Part shown: positions 47,011 to 56,509 of the stretch, piece after piece
How the letters are laid out: every line of letters starts with the position of its first letter
How positions within the stretch are numbered: position 1 is the stretch's first letter
Assembly: GCA_002338445.1 (NCBI GenBank)
Contig: DDII01000013.1
Location: forward strand, 1-64,000
From: Cellvibrionales bacterium UBA1854
GTDB lineage: Bacteria > Pseudomonadota > Gammaproteobacteria > Pseudomonadales > Porticoccaceae
DNA: 64,000 nt
Direction of reading: 5' to 3'
The notes under the pieces: model-generated
Database searches by the model: none
Seen by the model: only the letters and a program-made list of their open reading frames with translations
What the model was told of the DNA's origin: nothing
Position numbers and translations under genes: made by a program

Positions 47011-48173
47011 ACATAACCAATCTGCAGAAAACGAAGTTGCGCCTGCCGCCAATGGCTTTATACATTCACATCCCTTGGTGCTCCAGAAAATGTCCTTATT
47101 GCGATTTCAATTCACACGAACGTGTCAAAAAAATTCCGGAAAGAAATTATGTTGAAGCCTTAATCGCAGACATTAAAAATGACTTACATTTAGTGCAAGG
47201 CAGAAAATTAAGCTCCTTATTTTTTGGTGGCGGCACTCCAAGTCTTTTTACAGGCTCTTCAATAAGTAAAGTGATCCAATCGGCGGAAAAAATGATCGGA
47301 TTCAATGACGACGTAGAGATCACGCTAGAGGCAAATCCAGAGAGTGTAACTCCCCGAAAGTTACAAGATTTTTATCAGGCGGGTATAAATCGAATTTCAA
47401 TCGGTGTGCAAACATTTAGTGATCAACAACTAAATCTACTAGGTCGTATGCACTCAAGTCATTCTGCCATACAAGCAGTAGAAATGGCTAAAACTGCCGG
47501 CTTTAAAAGAATTAATATCGATTTAATGCATGGCTTAGAAGGACAAAACGTCTCTAGTGCTTTAAATGATTTACAATGCGCTATCTCAACAGAAGTCGAA
47601 CACATTTCTTGGTACCAACTTACTATCGAGAAGAACACTATGTTTTTCAGCAATCCTCCAAAATTGCCAGATAGTCAGCTAATTTCAGAAATTCAGGAGC
47701 ATGGTTCTCAATTATTACAAAGCCATAGTTACGAGCAGTACGAGATTTCCGCGTTTGCTAAGCCAAGAAAGCAGTGCACTCACAATCAGAATTATTGGCA
47801 ATTCGGCGATTACATTGGAATTGGTGCTGGTGCACACGGAAAAATAACGCTTAATAACGAACAAACTCTTGTGCGCACATTACGAAAAAGACAACCAAAC
47901 AACTATCTTGAGAAAAAAAATAAAGGAGAAAAAAAATGCATGTCTATCGAGATACCACAGCGTCCTTTAGAATTTATGATGAATGTTCTTAGATTGAAGG
48001 ATGGAGTTCCATTGAAATATTTTTCCGAGCGTACGGGACTTCACGAAAGTCATATCTCGAAAATTATAATTAACTTGAAGAAGCAAGGTCTAATGGTTGA
48101 TACAGAAAAACAACTTTTAACTACGCCGCTTGGTTTTCGGTTTTTAGATACAATACTGAACAGATTTCTGTAG
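47004..48173 (+). CDS. hemW: Radical SAM haem chaperone HemW
   Basis: 389 aa. N-terminal radical SAM barrel with the 4Fe-4S motif in CSRKCPYCDF (CxxxCxxC), GGGTPSLF, and RISIGVQTFSDQQL; C-terminal HemW domain. The CxxxCxxC distinguishes the family, though the oxygen-independent coproporphyrinogen oxidase HemN has extra N-terminal sequence. Homologues in E. coli and Lactococcus bind haem and deliver it to respiratory enzymes. Starts at GTG 47004, overlapping the rdgB stop. Confidence 0.94.
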   Translation: MLNITNLQKTKLRLPPMALYIHIPWCSRKCPYCDFNSHERVKKIPERNYVEALIADIKNDLHLVQGRKLSSLFFGGGTPSLFTGSSISKVIQSAEKMIGFNDDVEITLEANPESVTPRKLQDFYQAGINRISIGVQTFSDQQLNLLGRMHSSHSAIQAVEMAKTAGFKRINIDLMHGLEGQNVSSALNDLQCAISTEVEHISWYQLTIEKNTMFFSNPPKLPDSQLISEIQEHGSQLLQSHSYEQYEISAFAKPRKQCTHNQNYWQFGDYIGIGAGAHGKITLNNEQTLVRTLRKRQPNNYLEKKNKGEKKCMSIEIPQRPLEFMMNVLRLKDGVPLKYFSERTGLHESHISKIIINLKKQGLMVDTEKQLLTTPLGFRFLDTILNRFL

Positions 48174-48350
48174 TTAATTAGTCTACAGAGATTGCTAATG
48201 AGTTTGCGCCCGCATGAGAAAAGGTTTAGTACATTGCAGAACAGCTTTAGCTTGGCAAATACAGCAGAGGGTATTGTCGTATTGAGAATCCAAGTGGTAT
48301 CATGTAAACCGACTAGGATGGTGGCCTGGCTGACAAATGGAGAATATTGA

Positions 48351-48677
48351 ATGAGTGAGAGCCCGATAAATGTTACTGATACAAGTTTCGAAACAGACGT
48401 TTTGGAGAGCGATATGCCCACACTAATTGATTTTTGGGCGCCCTGGTGTGGACCGTGTAAAATGGTTGCTCCGCTCCTTAATGAAATCTCGGTAGAATAT
48501 GCTGGAAAACTGAAAGTATGTAAAATTGACGTAGATAGCAATACTGAAACTGCAGCTAAATACAACGTGCGAGGGATTCCCACACTCCTCGCGTTTAAAA
48601 ACGGCAATATCGAAGGCACAAAAGTGGGAGCGTTGTCAAAAAATCAATTAGTAGAATTCATAGAGAGCTTCGTTTAA
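48351..48677 (+). CDS. trxA: Thioredoxin
   Basis: Cytosolic dithiol reductant. 108 aa with active site WCGPC at residues 32-36 and the cis-Pro segment [11 protein letters not shown]. Directly upstream of rho as in E. coli and Pseudomonas. Supplies electrons to DsbD in principle. Its own promoter should be in the 177 bases after hemW. Confidence 0.97.
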   Translation: MSESPINVTDTSFETDVLESDMPTLIDFWAPWCGPCKMVAPLLNEISVEYAGKLKVCKIDVDSNTETAAKYNVRGIPTLLAFKNGNIEGTKVGALSKNQLVEFIESFV

Positions 48678-48718
48678 AAGAGTTACTGTGTTGAGCTAAG
48701 GGGTACTTGTAAAAATAG

Positions 48719-48746
48719 TTGTTATTCCTGTAAGTTCCGTTATACT
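48719..48746 (+). promoter_or_regulatory. Candidate rho promoter
   Basis: TTGTTA (48719-48724), 16-bp spacer, TATACT (48741-48746). A leader of about 130 nt before the rho ATG would follow. The -10 lies within one copy of a direct repeat (AAGTTCCGTTATAC 48732-48745 and AAGTCCGTTATAAC 48756-48769). Rho represses its own synthesis in E. coli through its leader; a similar arrangement is plausible. Confidence 0.5.
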
Positions 48747-48886
48747 TTTTTATGAAAGTCCGTTATAACTCCAAAAAAGTAAGTTATTCGCGCGCCCACT
48801 GAGTTTAAGTACAGCCGCAACTTAATCGTTAGAAAAATTCGACAGCTCATAATCGTACTGTCTCGCAAGTAAAAAAAAGCCTCTTT

Positions 48887-50146
48887 ATGAACTTATCCGA
48901 ATTAAAAGAAAAACCAATTGCCGATCTCATAGGGTTGGCCGAGTCACTTGGCCTTGACAATGTCGCACGATCACGCAAGCAAGATATTATCTTTTCGCTT
49001 CTTAAACGACATGCCAAGAGCGGTGAGGATATATACGGTAACGGGCTTCTGGAAATTCTTCCAGACGGTTTTGGTTTTTTGAGATCCGCCGGGTCCTCAT
49101 ACCTAGCAGGACCAGATGATATTTATGTTTCTCCAAGCCAAATAAGGCGGTTTAACCTCCGCACCGGAGATGCTATATCAGGCAAAATCCGGCCTCCGAA
49201 AGACGGTGAACGTTATTTTGCGATGCTCAAAGTAGATAAAATTAACTTTGATACCCCAGAAAATGTCCGCAACAAGATATTGTTCGAAAACCTTACGCCA
49301 TTATTCCCTGATAATCGACTCACATTGGAATCAGGAAATGGATCAACCGAGGACTTAACTGGACGTATTATAGATTTGATATCTCCAATTGGTCGGGGGC
49401 AGAGGGGCCTAATTGTTGCGCCGCCAAAAGCAGGAAAAACCATAATGATGCAACATATCGCCCAGTCGATTGTCAGAAATAATGCGGACTGCTACATAAT
49501 CGTATTGCTCATTGATGAGAGACCAGAGGAAGTGACGGAAATGCAGCGGACAGTGCGTGGAGAAGTCATTGCATCAACTTTTGATGAACCACCAACTAGA
49601 CATGTTCAGGTTGCCGAGATGGTCATCGAAAAAGCAAAAAGACTTGTTGAGCATAAAAGAGATGTCGTTATTCTTCTTGATTCCATTACCCGCCTAGCGC
49701 GAGCTTATAACACTGTAATTCCGTCGTCTGGTAAAGTTTTGACTGGCGGTGTAGACGCACACGCACTTGAAAAACCAAAACGGTTCTTTGGAGCTGCACG
49801 GAACATAGAACATGGGGGAAGTCTCACTATAATTGCAACTTCCCTGGTTGATACCGGTTCTAAAATGGATGAAGTAATCTATGAAGAGTTCAAGGGCACG
49901 GGCAATATGGAGCTACACCTCGACCGAAAAATAGCCGAAAAACGGGTGTATCCTGCGATAAACATTCGACGCTCAGGTACTCGCCGCGAAGAACTACTGA
50001 TAGAAGAATCAGAATTGCAACGAATATGGATTCTTCGAAAACTGCTGCACGATATGGAAGATCTAACCGCAGCCGAGTTCATGGTTGAAAAGCTAAAAGG
50101 ATACAAGAATAACAACGAATTCTTTGGCGCCATGAAACGAAAGTGA
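48887..50146 (+). CDS. rho: Transcription termination factor Rho
   Basis: Hexameric RNA helicase that terminates transcription. 419 aa: N-terminal helical domain, RNA-binding cold-shock-like domain ([30 protein letters not shown] segment, about 60-90), and ATPase with Walker [13 protein letters not shown], Walker [17 protein letters not shown], and Q-loop region. Full length. Confidence 0.98.
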   Translation: MNLSELKEKPIADLIGLAESLGLDNVARSRKQDIIFSLLKRHAKSGEDIYGNGLLEILPDGFGFLRSAGSSYLAGPDDIYVSPSQIRRFNLRTGDAISGKIRPPKDGERYFAMLKVDKINFDTPENVRNKILFENLTPLFPDNRLTLESGNGSTEDLTGRIIDLISPIGRGQRGLIVAPPKAGKTIMMQHIAQSIVRNNADCYIIVLLIDERPEEVTEMQRTVRGEVIASTFDEPPTRHVQVAEMVIEKAKRLVEHKRDVVILLDSITRLARAYNTVIPSSGKVLTGGVDAHALEKPKRFFGAARNIEHGGSLTIIATSLVDTGSKMDEVIYEEFKGTGNMELHLDRKIAEKRVYPAINIRRSGTRREELLIEESELQRIWILRKLLHDMEDLTAAEFMVEKLKGYKNNNEFFGAMKRK

Positions 50147-50158
50147 CATACCCTAAAA

Positions 50159-51649
50159 TTGTCCAAAACGCCCCCCAAATACAATGATCTCCGAGAATTT
50201 ATAGAATTTCTTGAGGAACGTGGTGAACTATTAAGAGTAGTTGAGCCAATCGACCCCAATCTTGAAATGACCGAAATCAGCGATCGTACTTTGCGTGCGA
50301 AGGGCCCTGCCTTACTTTTCGAAAATCCTCTAGGTTTTAATACCCCAGTGTTATGTAATTTATTCGGCACGCCGGAAAGAATAGCATTAGCGATGGGAGA
50401 AGCGGGGCTTCAGGGACTTCGTAACATTGGCGTGCTCCTAGCTTTTTTAAAGGAGCCAGATCCTCCCAAAGGATTAATGGATCTATGGAACAAACGGCAT
50501 GATTTCAAGCAGGTATTGAATATGCCAGTGAGGTTACTGAAAAAGGGGCCATGTCAACAAGTAATTTTAGAAAAAACCCAAGTTGACCTGGATAACCTTC
50601 CTATCCAAACATGTTGGCCTGGAGACGCTGCTCCACTAATCACCTGGGCTCTAGTAGTCACGCGCGGGCCTGAAAAAGAACGGCAGAATCTTGGAATCTA
50701 TCGAATGCAAAAGATTGCGAGAAACAAACTAATAATGAGATGGCTGGCTCATCGAGGTGGTGCGCTAGACTTTCGAGAGTGGCACCAAAAATTCCCTGAA
50801 CGTCCATTCCCCGTTGCAATTGCTTTGGGTGCAGATCCTGCTACTACATTAGCAGCCGTTACCCCAGTACCCGACACACTCTCTGAGTACGCATTCGCCG
50901 GCTTACTCCGTGGCAGCAGAACTGAAGTAGTAAAGTGTTTTGGAAATAATCTTGAGGTGCCAGCAACGGCAGAATATATTTTAGAGGGACACATCCATCC
51001 CGGCGAAACTGCCATAGAGGGACCGTTTGGTGACCATACCGGTTACTATAACGAAACAGATAGCTTTCCAGTATTTACTGTTAATCGGATCACTCATCGA
51101 GAGAATCCCATATACCACAGTACATACACCGGAAAACCGCCAGATGAGCCAGCAATACTTGGGGTAGCGCTAAATGAGGTATTCGTACCAATACTTCAAA
51201 AACAATTCCCTGAAATAGTCGATTTTTACCTTCCACCGGAAGGTTGCTCATACAGACTTGCGGTAATAAGTATAAAAAAACAATATCCTGGTCACGCCAA
51301 ACGCGTGATGATGGGATTGTGGTCTTTCTTGAGGCAATTTATGTACACCAAGTTTGTTATCGTAACCGATGATGATGTGAACATAAGAAATTGGCGAGAT
51401 GTAGTCTGGGCAATAACAACCAGAACTGATCCTTCCAGAGATACCATTATTATGGAAAATACGCCAATTGATTACCTCGACTTTGCTTCCCCTGTATCAG
51501 GCCTTGGATCTAAGATGGGCTTGGACGCGACAAATAAAATGCAAGGTGAGACACAGCGAGAATGGGGTAGAACTATCAGCATGAAAAAGTCAGTAGTTCA
51601 ACGAATCGATGAAATCTGGAATTCCTTGGGAGTTAAGACAAGACCTTAG
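50159..51649 (+). CDS. ubiD: 4-hydroxy-3-polyprenylbenzoate decarboxylase UbiD
   Basis: Prenylated-FMN-dependent decarboxylation in ubiquinone synthesis; needs UbiX for its cofactor. 496 aa. Visible: [46 protein letters not shown] block, and [13 protein letters not shown] with the active-site glutamate region. Starts at TTG 50159 without a clear ribosome-binding site, 12 nt after rho; it may rely on coupling. Confidence 0.95.
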   Translation: MSKTPPKYNDLREFIEFLEERGELLRVVEPIDPNLEMTEISDRTLRAKGPALLFENPLGFNTPVLCNLFGTPERIALAMGEAGLQGLRNIGVLLAFLKEPDPPKGLMDLWNKRHDFKQVLNMPVRLLKKGPCQQVILEKTQVDLDNLPIQTCWPGDAAPLITWALVVTRGPEKERQNLGIYRMQKIARNKLIMRWLAHRGGALDFREWHQKFPERPFPVAIALGADPATTLAAVTPVPDTLSEYAFAGLLRGSRTEVVKCFGNNLEVPATAEYILEGHIHPGETAIEGPFGDHTGYYNETDSFPVFTVNRITHRENPIYHSTYTGKPPDEPAILGVALNEVFVPILQKQFPEIVDFYLPPEGCSYRLAVISIKKQYPGHAKRVMMGLWSFLRQFMYTKFVIVTDDDVNIRNWRDVVWAITTRTDPSRDTIIMENTPIDYLDFASPVSGLGSKMGLDATNKMQGETQREWGRTISMKKSVVQRIDEIWNSLGVKTRP

Positions 51650-52064
51650 TTTTACAATAACTTTTCGTAACCAACAAATATTCTCTCAACAGGCAATAGT
51701 GTTGATCTCCTTAATGCAACCAAAAACAATTGTAAACTACAAATATTTCCTCAATTACTTGTGTAAAAAGTAGTAAGCGTGCCGAAAAGTAGCACTATGA
51801 AATGAAAAATTGTGGGGGGTTATCGGAACAAAAAATGTGAGCCTTCGTAACATACAATAAACTTTAGTGAAAAAAAAAGAGTAGACTTATTGTTTTGTGT
51901 AAAAAGATTTAGTCCAGAATCGATCTCAAGTAATAAGAAATGCGTGTTCCTTGGATAAGTTAAAAATGCCGTGTCAAAAGACATCTCAAAAAAATAGTTA
52001 CCAAACGCGCCCGCATGTTGACGTGTCAGTTTACTCGCTTATCTGCACCTAGAGCAACGTGATA
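51650..52064. other. About 410-base region upstream of the RND pump
   Basis: AT-rich with no gene. Two pairs of direct repeats occur: TTGTGTAAAAAG (51759-51770 and 51895-51906) and TTCGTAAC (51664-51671 and 51844-51851). It should contain the pump promoter; no local regulator gene is present. Confidence 0.5.
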
Positions 52065-53267
52065 ATGGCCAGACCTTACCGGAAAATTATTATTACCACG
52101 AGCGTTTTGTTTGCTGGGGCACTACTAATATCGGCGACCTATTACTTTAAACCGAGTCAGGAACGTGCTCCACAACAGTCTCTACAAGCTATTGAGGTCA
52201 CAGTTGTCAAAGTTCAACCTAAAACTCATCAGCTAAATGTGGTCTCTCAGGGCACTGTCAGTCCGAAATATGAAATTGATCTAATTGCAGAAGTTACTGG
52301 ACGTATTGAATTTGTGTCGCCGAATTTCGCCAATGGTGATTTCTTCACCTCAGGGGAAAAACTAGTTCAAATAGAACCTATTGACTATCAGCTTAGCTTA
52401 ATCACTGCTGAAAGTGCCGTAGCCAGGGCAGAAGAGGAGTTAGCAATTGAACGTGGCCGTGTTAAACAAGCTAGGCGGGAGTGGCGGGAACTTGGTGATG
52501 AAGAGGCAAACGAATTGTTTTTACGCAAACCCCAATTGAAAGCCTCAGAGGCAGCCCTTGCCTCTGCTTCGGCCGAACGCGATCGGGCACAAATTCAACT
52601 TGATAGGACTACCATAACTGCCCCATTCAATGGCAGAATTCGCGATACATTCGTGCATGCAGGTCAATTTGTATCACGCGGAACCCGTTTAGCGACTATA
52701 TTTAGCTCTGAGGTTGCAGAAATACGACTCCCGCTAAGGGACCAACAGTTGCAATGGATTGACTTACCACCAGAATATGACACCCTAGGTAGTCAGAAGT
52801 TCCCAGCAGTATCCATTAAAAGCACGATTGGTTCAGTTCAGCATACTAGAGAGGGACGCATTGTGAGGACTGAGTCATCAATCGACCCACAAAGCCGTAT
52901 GACATTCGCCGTAGCTGAAATAACCGAACCATTTTCACAAGAGAATGCTACCCCGCTCGATATGGGCCGATTCGTAGAGGCTAAAATTACAGGAATAATT
53001 TTAGATGATGTTACTATCCTGCCGCGCCATGCAGTCTATAAAAATAATTTAGTACTTACCGTCACCGATCAAAACTCGATCGAATTTGCCAGAGTAGATG
53101 TAATTAAAACAAGTGCCGAACAAGCTATCGTTCGAGGTATAGCAGAGGGAACCGTGGTAGTTTCCTCTCGGGTCGCAAATCCTTTCGTCGGAATGAGTGT
53201 GAGCACTTCCCCGCCTCAATCAACCGAAAAAATCCAATCTAAAAATACCACAGGCGAAATGTTATGA
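52065..53267 (+). CDS. RND efflux periplasmic adaptor subunit (membrane fusion protein)
   Basis: 400 aa. N-terminal transmembrane anchor (IIITTSVLFAGALLISATYYF), barrel-sandwich/lipoyl halves around a coiled hairpin (about residues 100-180), then beta-barrel domain. Family motif: TTITAPFNGRIRDTFVHAGQFVSRG. A GTG at 52059, two codons upstream, is an alternative start. Its stop overlaps the transporter start (ATGA), a classic adaptor-pump pair. Outer-membrane TolC is not encoded nearby. Substrate unknown. Confidence 0.92.
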   Translation: MARPYRKIIITTSVLFAGALLISATYYFKPSQERAPQQSLQAIEVTVVKVQPKTHQLNVVSQGTVSPKYEIDLIAEVTGRIEFVSPNFANGDFFTSGEKLVQIEPIDYQLSLITAESAVARAEEELAIERGRVKQARREWRELGDEEANELFLRKPQLKASEAALASASAERDRAQIQLDRTTITAPFNGRIRDTFVHAGQFVSRGTRLATIFSSEVAEIRLPLRDQQLQWIDLPPEYDTLGSQKFPAVSIKSTIGSVQHTREGRIVRTESSIDPQSRMTFAVAEITEPFSQENATPLDMGRFVEAKITGIILDDVTILPRHAVYKNNLVLTVTDQNSIEFARVDVIKTSAEQAIVRGIAEGTVVVSSRVANPFVGMSVSTSPPQSTEKIQSKNTTGEML

Positions 53268-56200
53268 GACTAATTGTCTCCTGGTTTGTACGTGACCCTG
53301 TTGCAAGTAATTTACTAACGATACTCATATTTATTGGTGGTATTTTTGGTGCAATGTCGATGGGGAAAGAGGTATTCCCCTCAGTTCAGGTTGATTACAT
53401 ACGCATCATGATGCCATACCTCGGGGCAGGACCTGAGGAAGTTGAAGAGCAAATCCTCATCCCAATTGAAGAGGCTATCTATAATGTTGACGGAGTAGCA
53501 GGATTAGATTCTGTTGCCTGGCAAGGTGGAGGCCAAGTTTTAGTAGAGGTCGAAGTTGGTTATGATAAGACCAAACTAACAAACCATATCCAGACTAATA
53601 TTGACACGATTACGACATTCCCCAGAGAAACAGAACGCCCCGAAGTTGCAGAAGTAGTATTTAGAGAGCGGGTGATGACCGTGGCCCTCTCTGGTGATGT
53701 TGCGACCGATGTTCTGATAGATTTTGCTGAGAGAGTCCGAGACGACATTTCGAGATTACCTGAAGTAGAATCAGTCGAGCTTCAAGGAATAAGAGCACCT
53801 GTTATATCAATCGAATTAGAAGAATATCAAATGAGGCGCTTCGATATCTCTTTCGAGGAGATTGTGGCAGCAGTACAACAGTCCTCAATCACCATGCCTG
53901 CTGGTGCCATCCGTGGAGAGAACGGTACATTGCAGCTACAAACCAGTGGTCAGGCTTTTAATGAATCACAATTCAATGAGATTTTGGTGCTAGGTCGTCC
54001 TGATGGTACTAGGGTCTCCGTTGGCGATGTTGCGAATGTCAAAGAAACATTTGAGGAAACCTTTTTTGAAGCCCGCTTAAATGGCGAGAAAATGGTTTTT
54101 GTTCAAGTATATACTGAAAATAATCCCGATGTAGTCGCATCTACGAACGCTGTTAAAAATTACGTTCTCAACGAAACATCATTCCTCCCTGGCAATCTAA
54201 AAATACAAACGGTTCAAGATCACTCAATAATGTACCAAGACCGTCTTAACCTGATCACCAAAAATGCGGTTGGGGGTTTAATTTTGGTATTTGTAATCTT
54301 GATGCTATTCCTCCGTCCCATATTGGCTATGTGGGTGTCCTTCGGAATTGGTATAGCATACGCTGGAGCGCTATGGATACTCCCAGCAGCAGGGGTCACC
54401 ATAAGTATGGCGTCAATGTTTGCATTCCTGCTGATACTTGGAATAATTGTGGACGATGCAATTATTGTCGGAGAAAGCATATATCGACACCACGAAGAAG
54501 GATATAAAGACTATGAAGCGGCAGAAATGGGTGCTCAAAGGGTCTTGGTTCCAGTAGTTCTTGCTGTAACTACAACAATCATATTATTCGCGGTGATGTT
54601 TTTTTTACCGGGCTCGTTTATAAGGGCAATCTGGGCAATTCCCATCGTCGCTGTTATTGCTTTAAGCTTTTCACTAGTGGAGTGTTTGTGTATTTTACCC
54701 TCCCACTTAGCTCATATGGGCCCTGAAAAATCTCCCAAAACCAATTTCACGCGGCGACTCAAATATTTACGTCAGAAATGCTCTAATACGTTGCTTAATA
54801 TTTGTGATAACCGATACCAGCCTCTCCTCGCCAAGGCACTTGAATGGAGATATCTCACCATTTTATGCTTTTTAATTGCTCTTCTTTTTGCATATAGTCT
54901 CTTAAATGCCGGGCACATAAAGAAACAATTCATGCCAAACGTACCGTGGGACTATGTGGGGCTCGAGATATCAATGCCGGACAATTATTCAAAAACACAA
55001 ATGATGTCGTTACTTAAGAGAGTTGAAACGGCAGCAGAAAAATTAAATACGGACAGCGCGCTGAAAGAACAGGGGCTTGACGGCACGGTAGTTATAAATA
55101 CCCTCGCTTTCCTTTTCGGCTACGATATTACTGTTTGGATTGAGTTGAGTCCTGGCGTTACAGATGCTATCGATACAGCTGTTATTGGCGAGCGCTGGAT
55201 CCACCATCTCGGTAAAATTCCAGAAGCCTCCAATTATCAGGCCTTAACAGGGTTCGGCGCGAAAGAGGATCAGGGTTTTTCTGTACTACTTAATTCAAAT
55301 GACGGCATACAACTCAATGCTGCTAAAACCTTCATGCTCGAGTCTTTAATGGAAATCCAAGGCGTTTCAAGAGTCTTAGACACAAGCGAAAGTTCTGGAA
55401 TGGATCTGAATATCAGTCTGAAATCTGACGGTAACAACCTTGGTGTGGGGCTCAATGATGTTGCAAATCAGGTCCGACAGGGCTTCTATGGAGCGGAGGC
55501 ACAGCGGATAGCAAGGGACCGAGATGAATTGAGGGTCCTCGTTCGTTATCCGGAATTAGCCCGAAAGAATGTGGATACACTCTCAGACATGCGAATTCGA
55601 ACACCAGACGGTAAAGAGATACCGTTCTACTCAGTTGCAGATGTCGAATATGTTGAGGGAATTACAAGCATCCGCAGGGTAAATCGAGAACGTACTAATC
55701 GCATAAGAGCCTATGAACAAAAGAGTCTTGTGACAACAGATGAGATTAGCAAAATTGTATTCAATGAAATTAGCCCAGAGCTAGCGCGAAAATATCCCAG
55801 CGTCCGGCTATCCAAAGACGGCTTCAGCTCTGACGAAGCCGAATTCTACCAGGCCGGTACAAAATTACTCATCACAGCAGTTGTAATAATTTATGGGCTC
55901 ATGGTTCTCACCTTTAAATCTTACCTCAAGCCGTTAGGTGTTCTAACCGCTATTCCATTCGGACTAATGGGCGCAATTTTCGGACATGTTCTCTTAGGTC
56001 TTGAGTTTAGTATGATGTCCTGGATGGGGGTTTTCGCGGCTACCGGCGTAGTGGTAAACGATAACCTTGTTTTAATTGAAAGAATTAATCAGTTAAGACA
56101 GGGAGGACTTGCATTAAGCCAAGCACTTATAAGAGCTGGAAAAGACCGATTCAGGCCGATAATTTTAACCTCACTTACTACTTTTATTGGTCTTATGCCG

Positions 56201-56377
56201 ATAATATTTGAGCCCAGTGAACAGGCACAATTTCTAGTTCCTATGGTGATCTCACTCGTCTTTGGAGTCCTTTTCGCCACGACAGTTACATTGATCTTTG
56301 TGCCATCTATCTACCTCACCGCCGCAAGCTTCAGAGATTACTGGAAAGGAACACAGTTGCCCACAGTATCTTCATGA
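53264..56377 (+). CDS. RND efflux transporter, permease subunit
   Basis: 1037 aa inner-membrane proton-driven pump. Twelve membrane helices in two groups with large periplasmic loops. The TM4 Asp pair is present (GIIVDDAIIVGES), but at the AcrB Lys940 position in TM10 this protein has GVVVNDNLVLIE, so the lysine is replaced by Asn followed by Asp, a pattern found in a distinct RND branch. Four-nt overlap with the adaptor gene. Substrate cannot be inferred. Confidence 0.93.
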   Translation: MRLIVSWFVRDPVASNLLTILIFIGGIFGAMSMGKEVFPSVQVDYIRIMMPYLGAGPEEVEEQILIPIEEAIYNVDGVAGLDSVAWQGGGQVLVEVEVGYDKTKLTNHIQTNIDTITTFPRETERPEVAEVVFRERVMTVALSGDVATDVLIDFAERVRDDISRLPEVESVELQGIRAPVISIELEEYQMRRFDISFEEIVAAVQQSSITMPAGAIRGENGTLQLQTSGQAFNESQFNEILVLGRPDGTRVSVGDVANVKETFEETFFEARLNGEKMVFVQVYTENNPDVVASTNAVKNYVLNETSFLPGNLKIQTVQDHSIMYQDRLNLITKNAVGGLILVFVILMLFLRPILAMWVSFGIGIAYAGALWILPAAGVTISMASMFAFLLILGIIVDDAIIVGESIYRHHEEGYKDYEAAEMGAQRVLVPVVLAVTTTIILFAVMFFLPGSFIRAIWAIPIVAVIALSFSLVECLCILPSHLAHMGPEKSPKTNFTRRLKYLRQKCSNTLLNICDNRYQPLLAKALEWRYLTILCFLIALLFAYSLLNAGHIKKQFMPNVPWDYVGLEISMPDNYSKTQMMSLLKRVETAAEKLNTDSALKEQGLDGTVVINTLAFLFGYDITVWIELSPGVTDAIDTAVIGERWIHHLGKIPEASNYQALTGFGAKEDQGFSVLLNSNDGIQLNAAKTFMLESLMEIQGVSRVLDTSESSGMDLNISLKSDGNNLGVGLNDVANQVRQGFYGAEAQRIARDRDELRVLVRYPELARKNVDTLSDMRIRTPDGKEIPFYSVADVEYVEGITSIRRVNRERTNRIRAYEQKSLVTTDEISKIVFNEISPELARKYPSVRLSKDGFSSDEAEFYQAGTKLLITAVVIIYGLMVLTFKSYLKPLGVLTAIPFGLMGAIFGHVLLGLEFSMMSWMGVFAATGVVVNDNLVLIERINQLRQGGLALSQALIRAGKDRFRPIILTSLTTFIGLMPIIFEPSEQAQFLVPMVISLVFGVLFATTVTLIFVPSIYLTAASFRDYWKGTQLPTVSS

Positions 56378-56509
56378 AGAGATTCGACTTGCTCAAAGCG
56401 GATAGCATTTAATCTTAGTAAAGAATAGGTTAAAATTACGATGTGTTAGTTCAGTGACAGCTCCCCTGCAGACGCAATTATTTCGTATCAAAGGATTACA
56501 ATTTTTTCG

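Noticed and set aside
48050..48619. 189-codon minus-strand frame over the end of hemW and trxA
   Set aside because: Most of it is the antisense of two strongly conserved genes; typical shadow frame.
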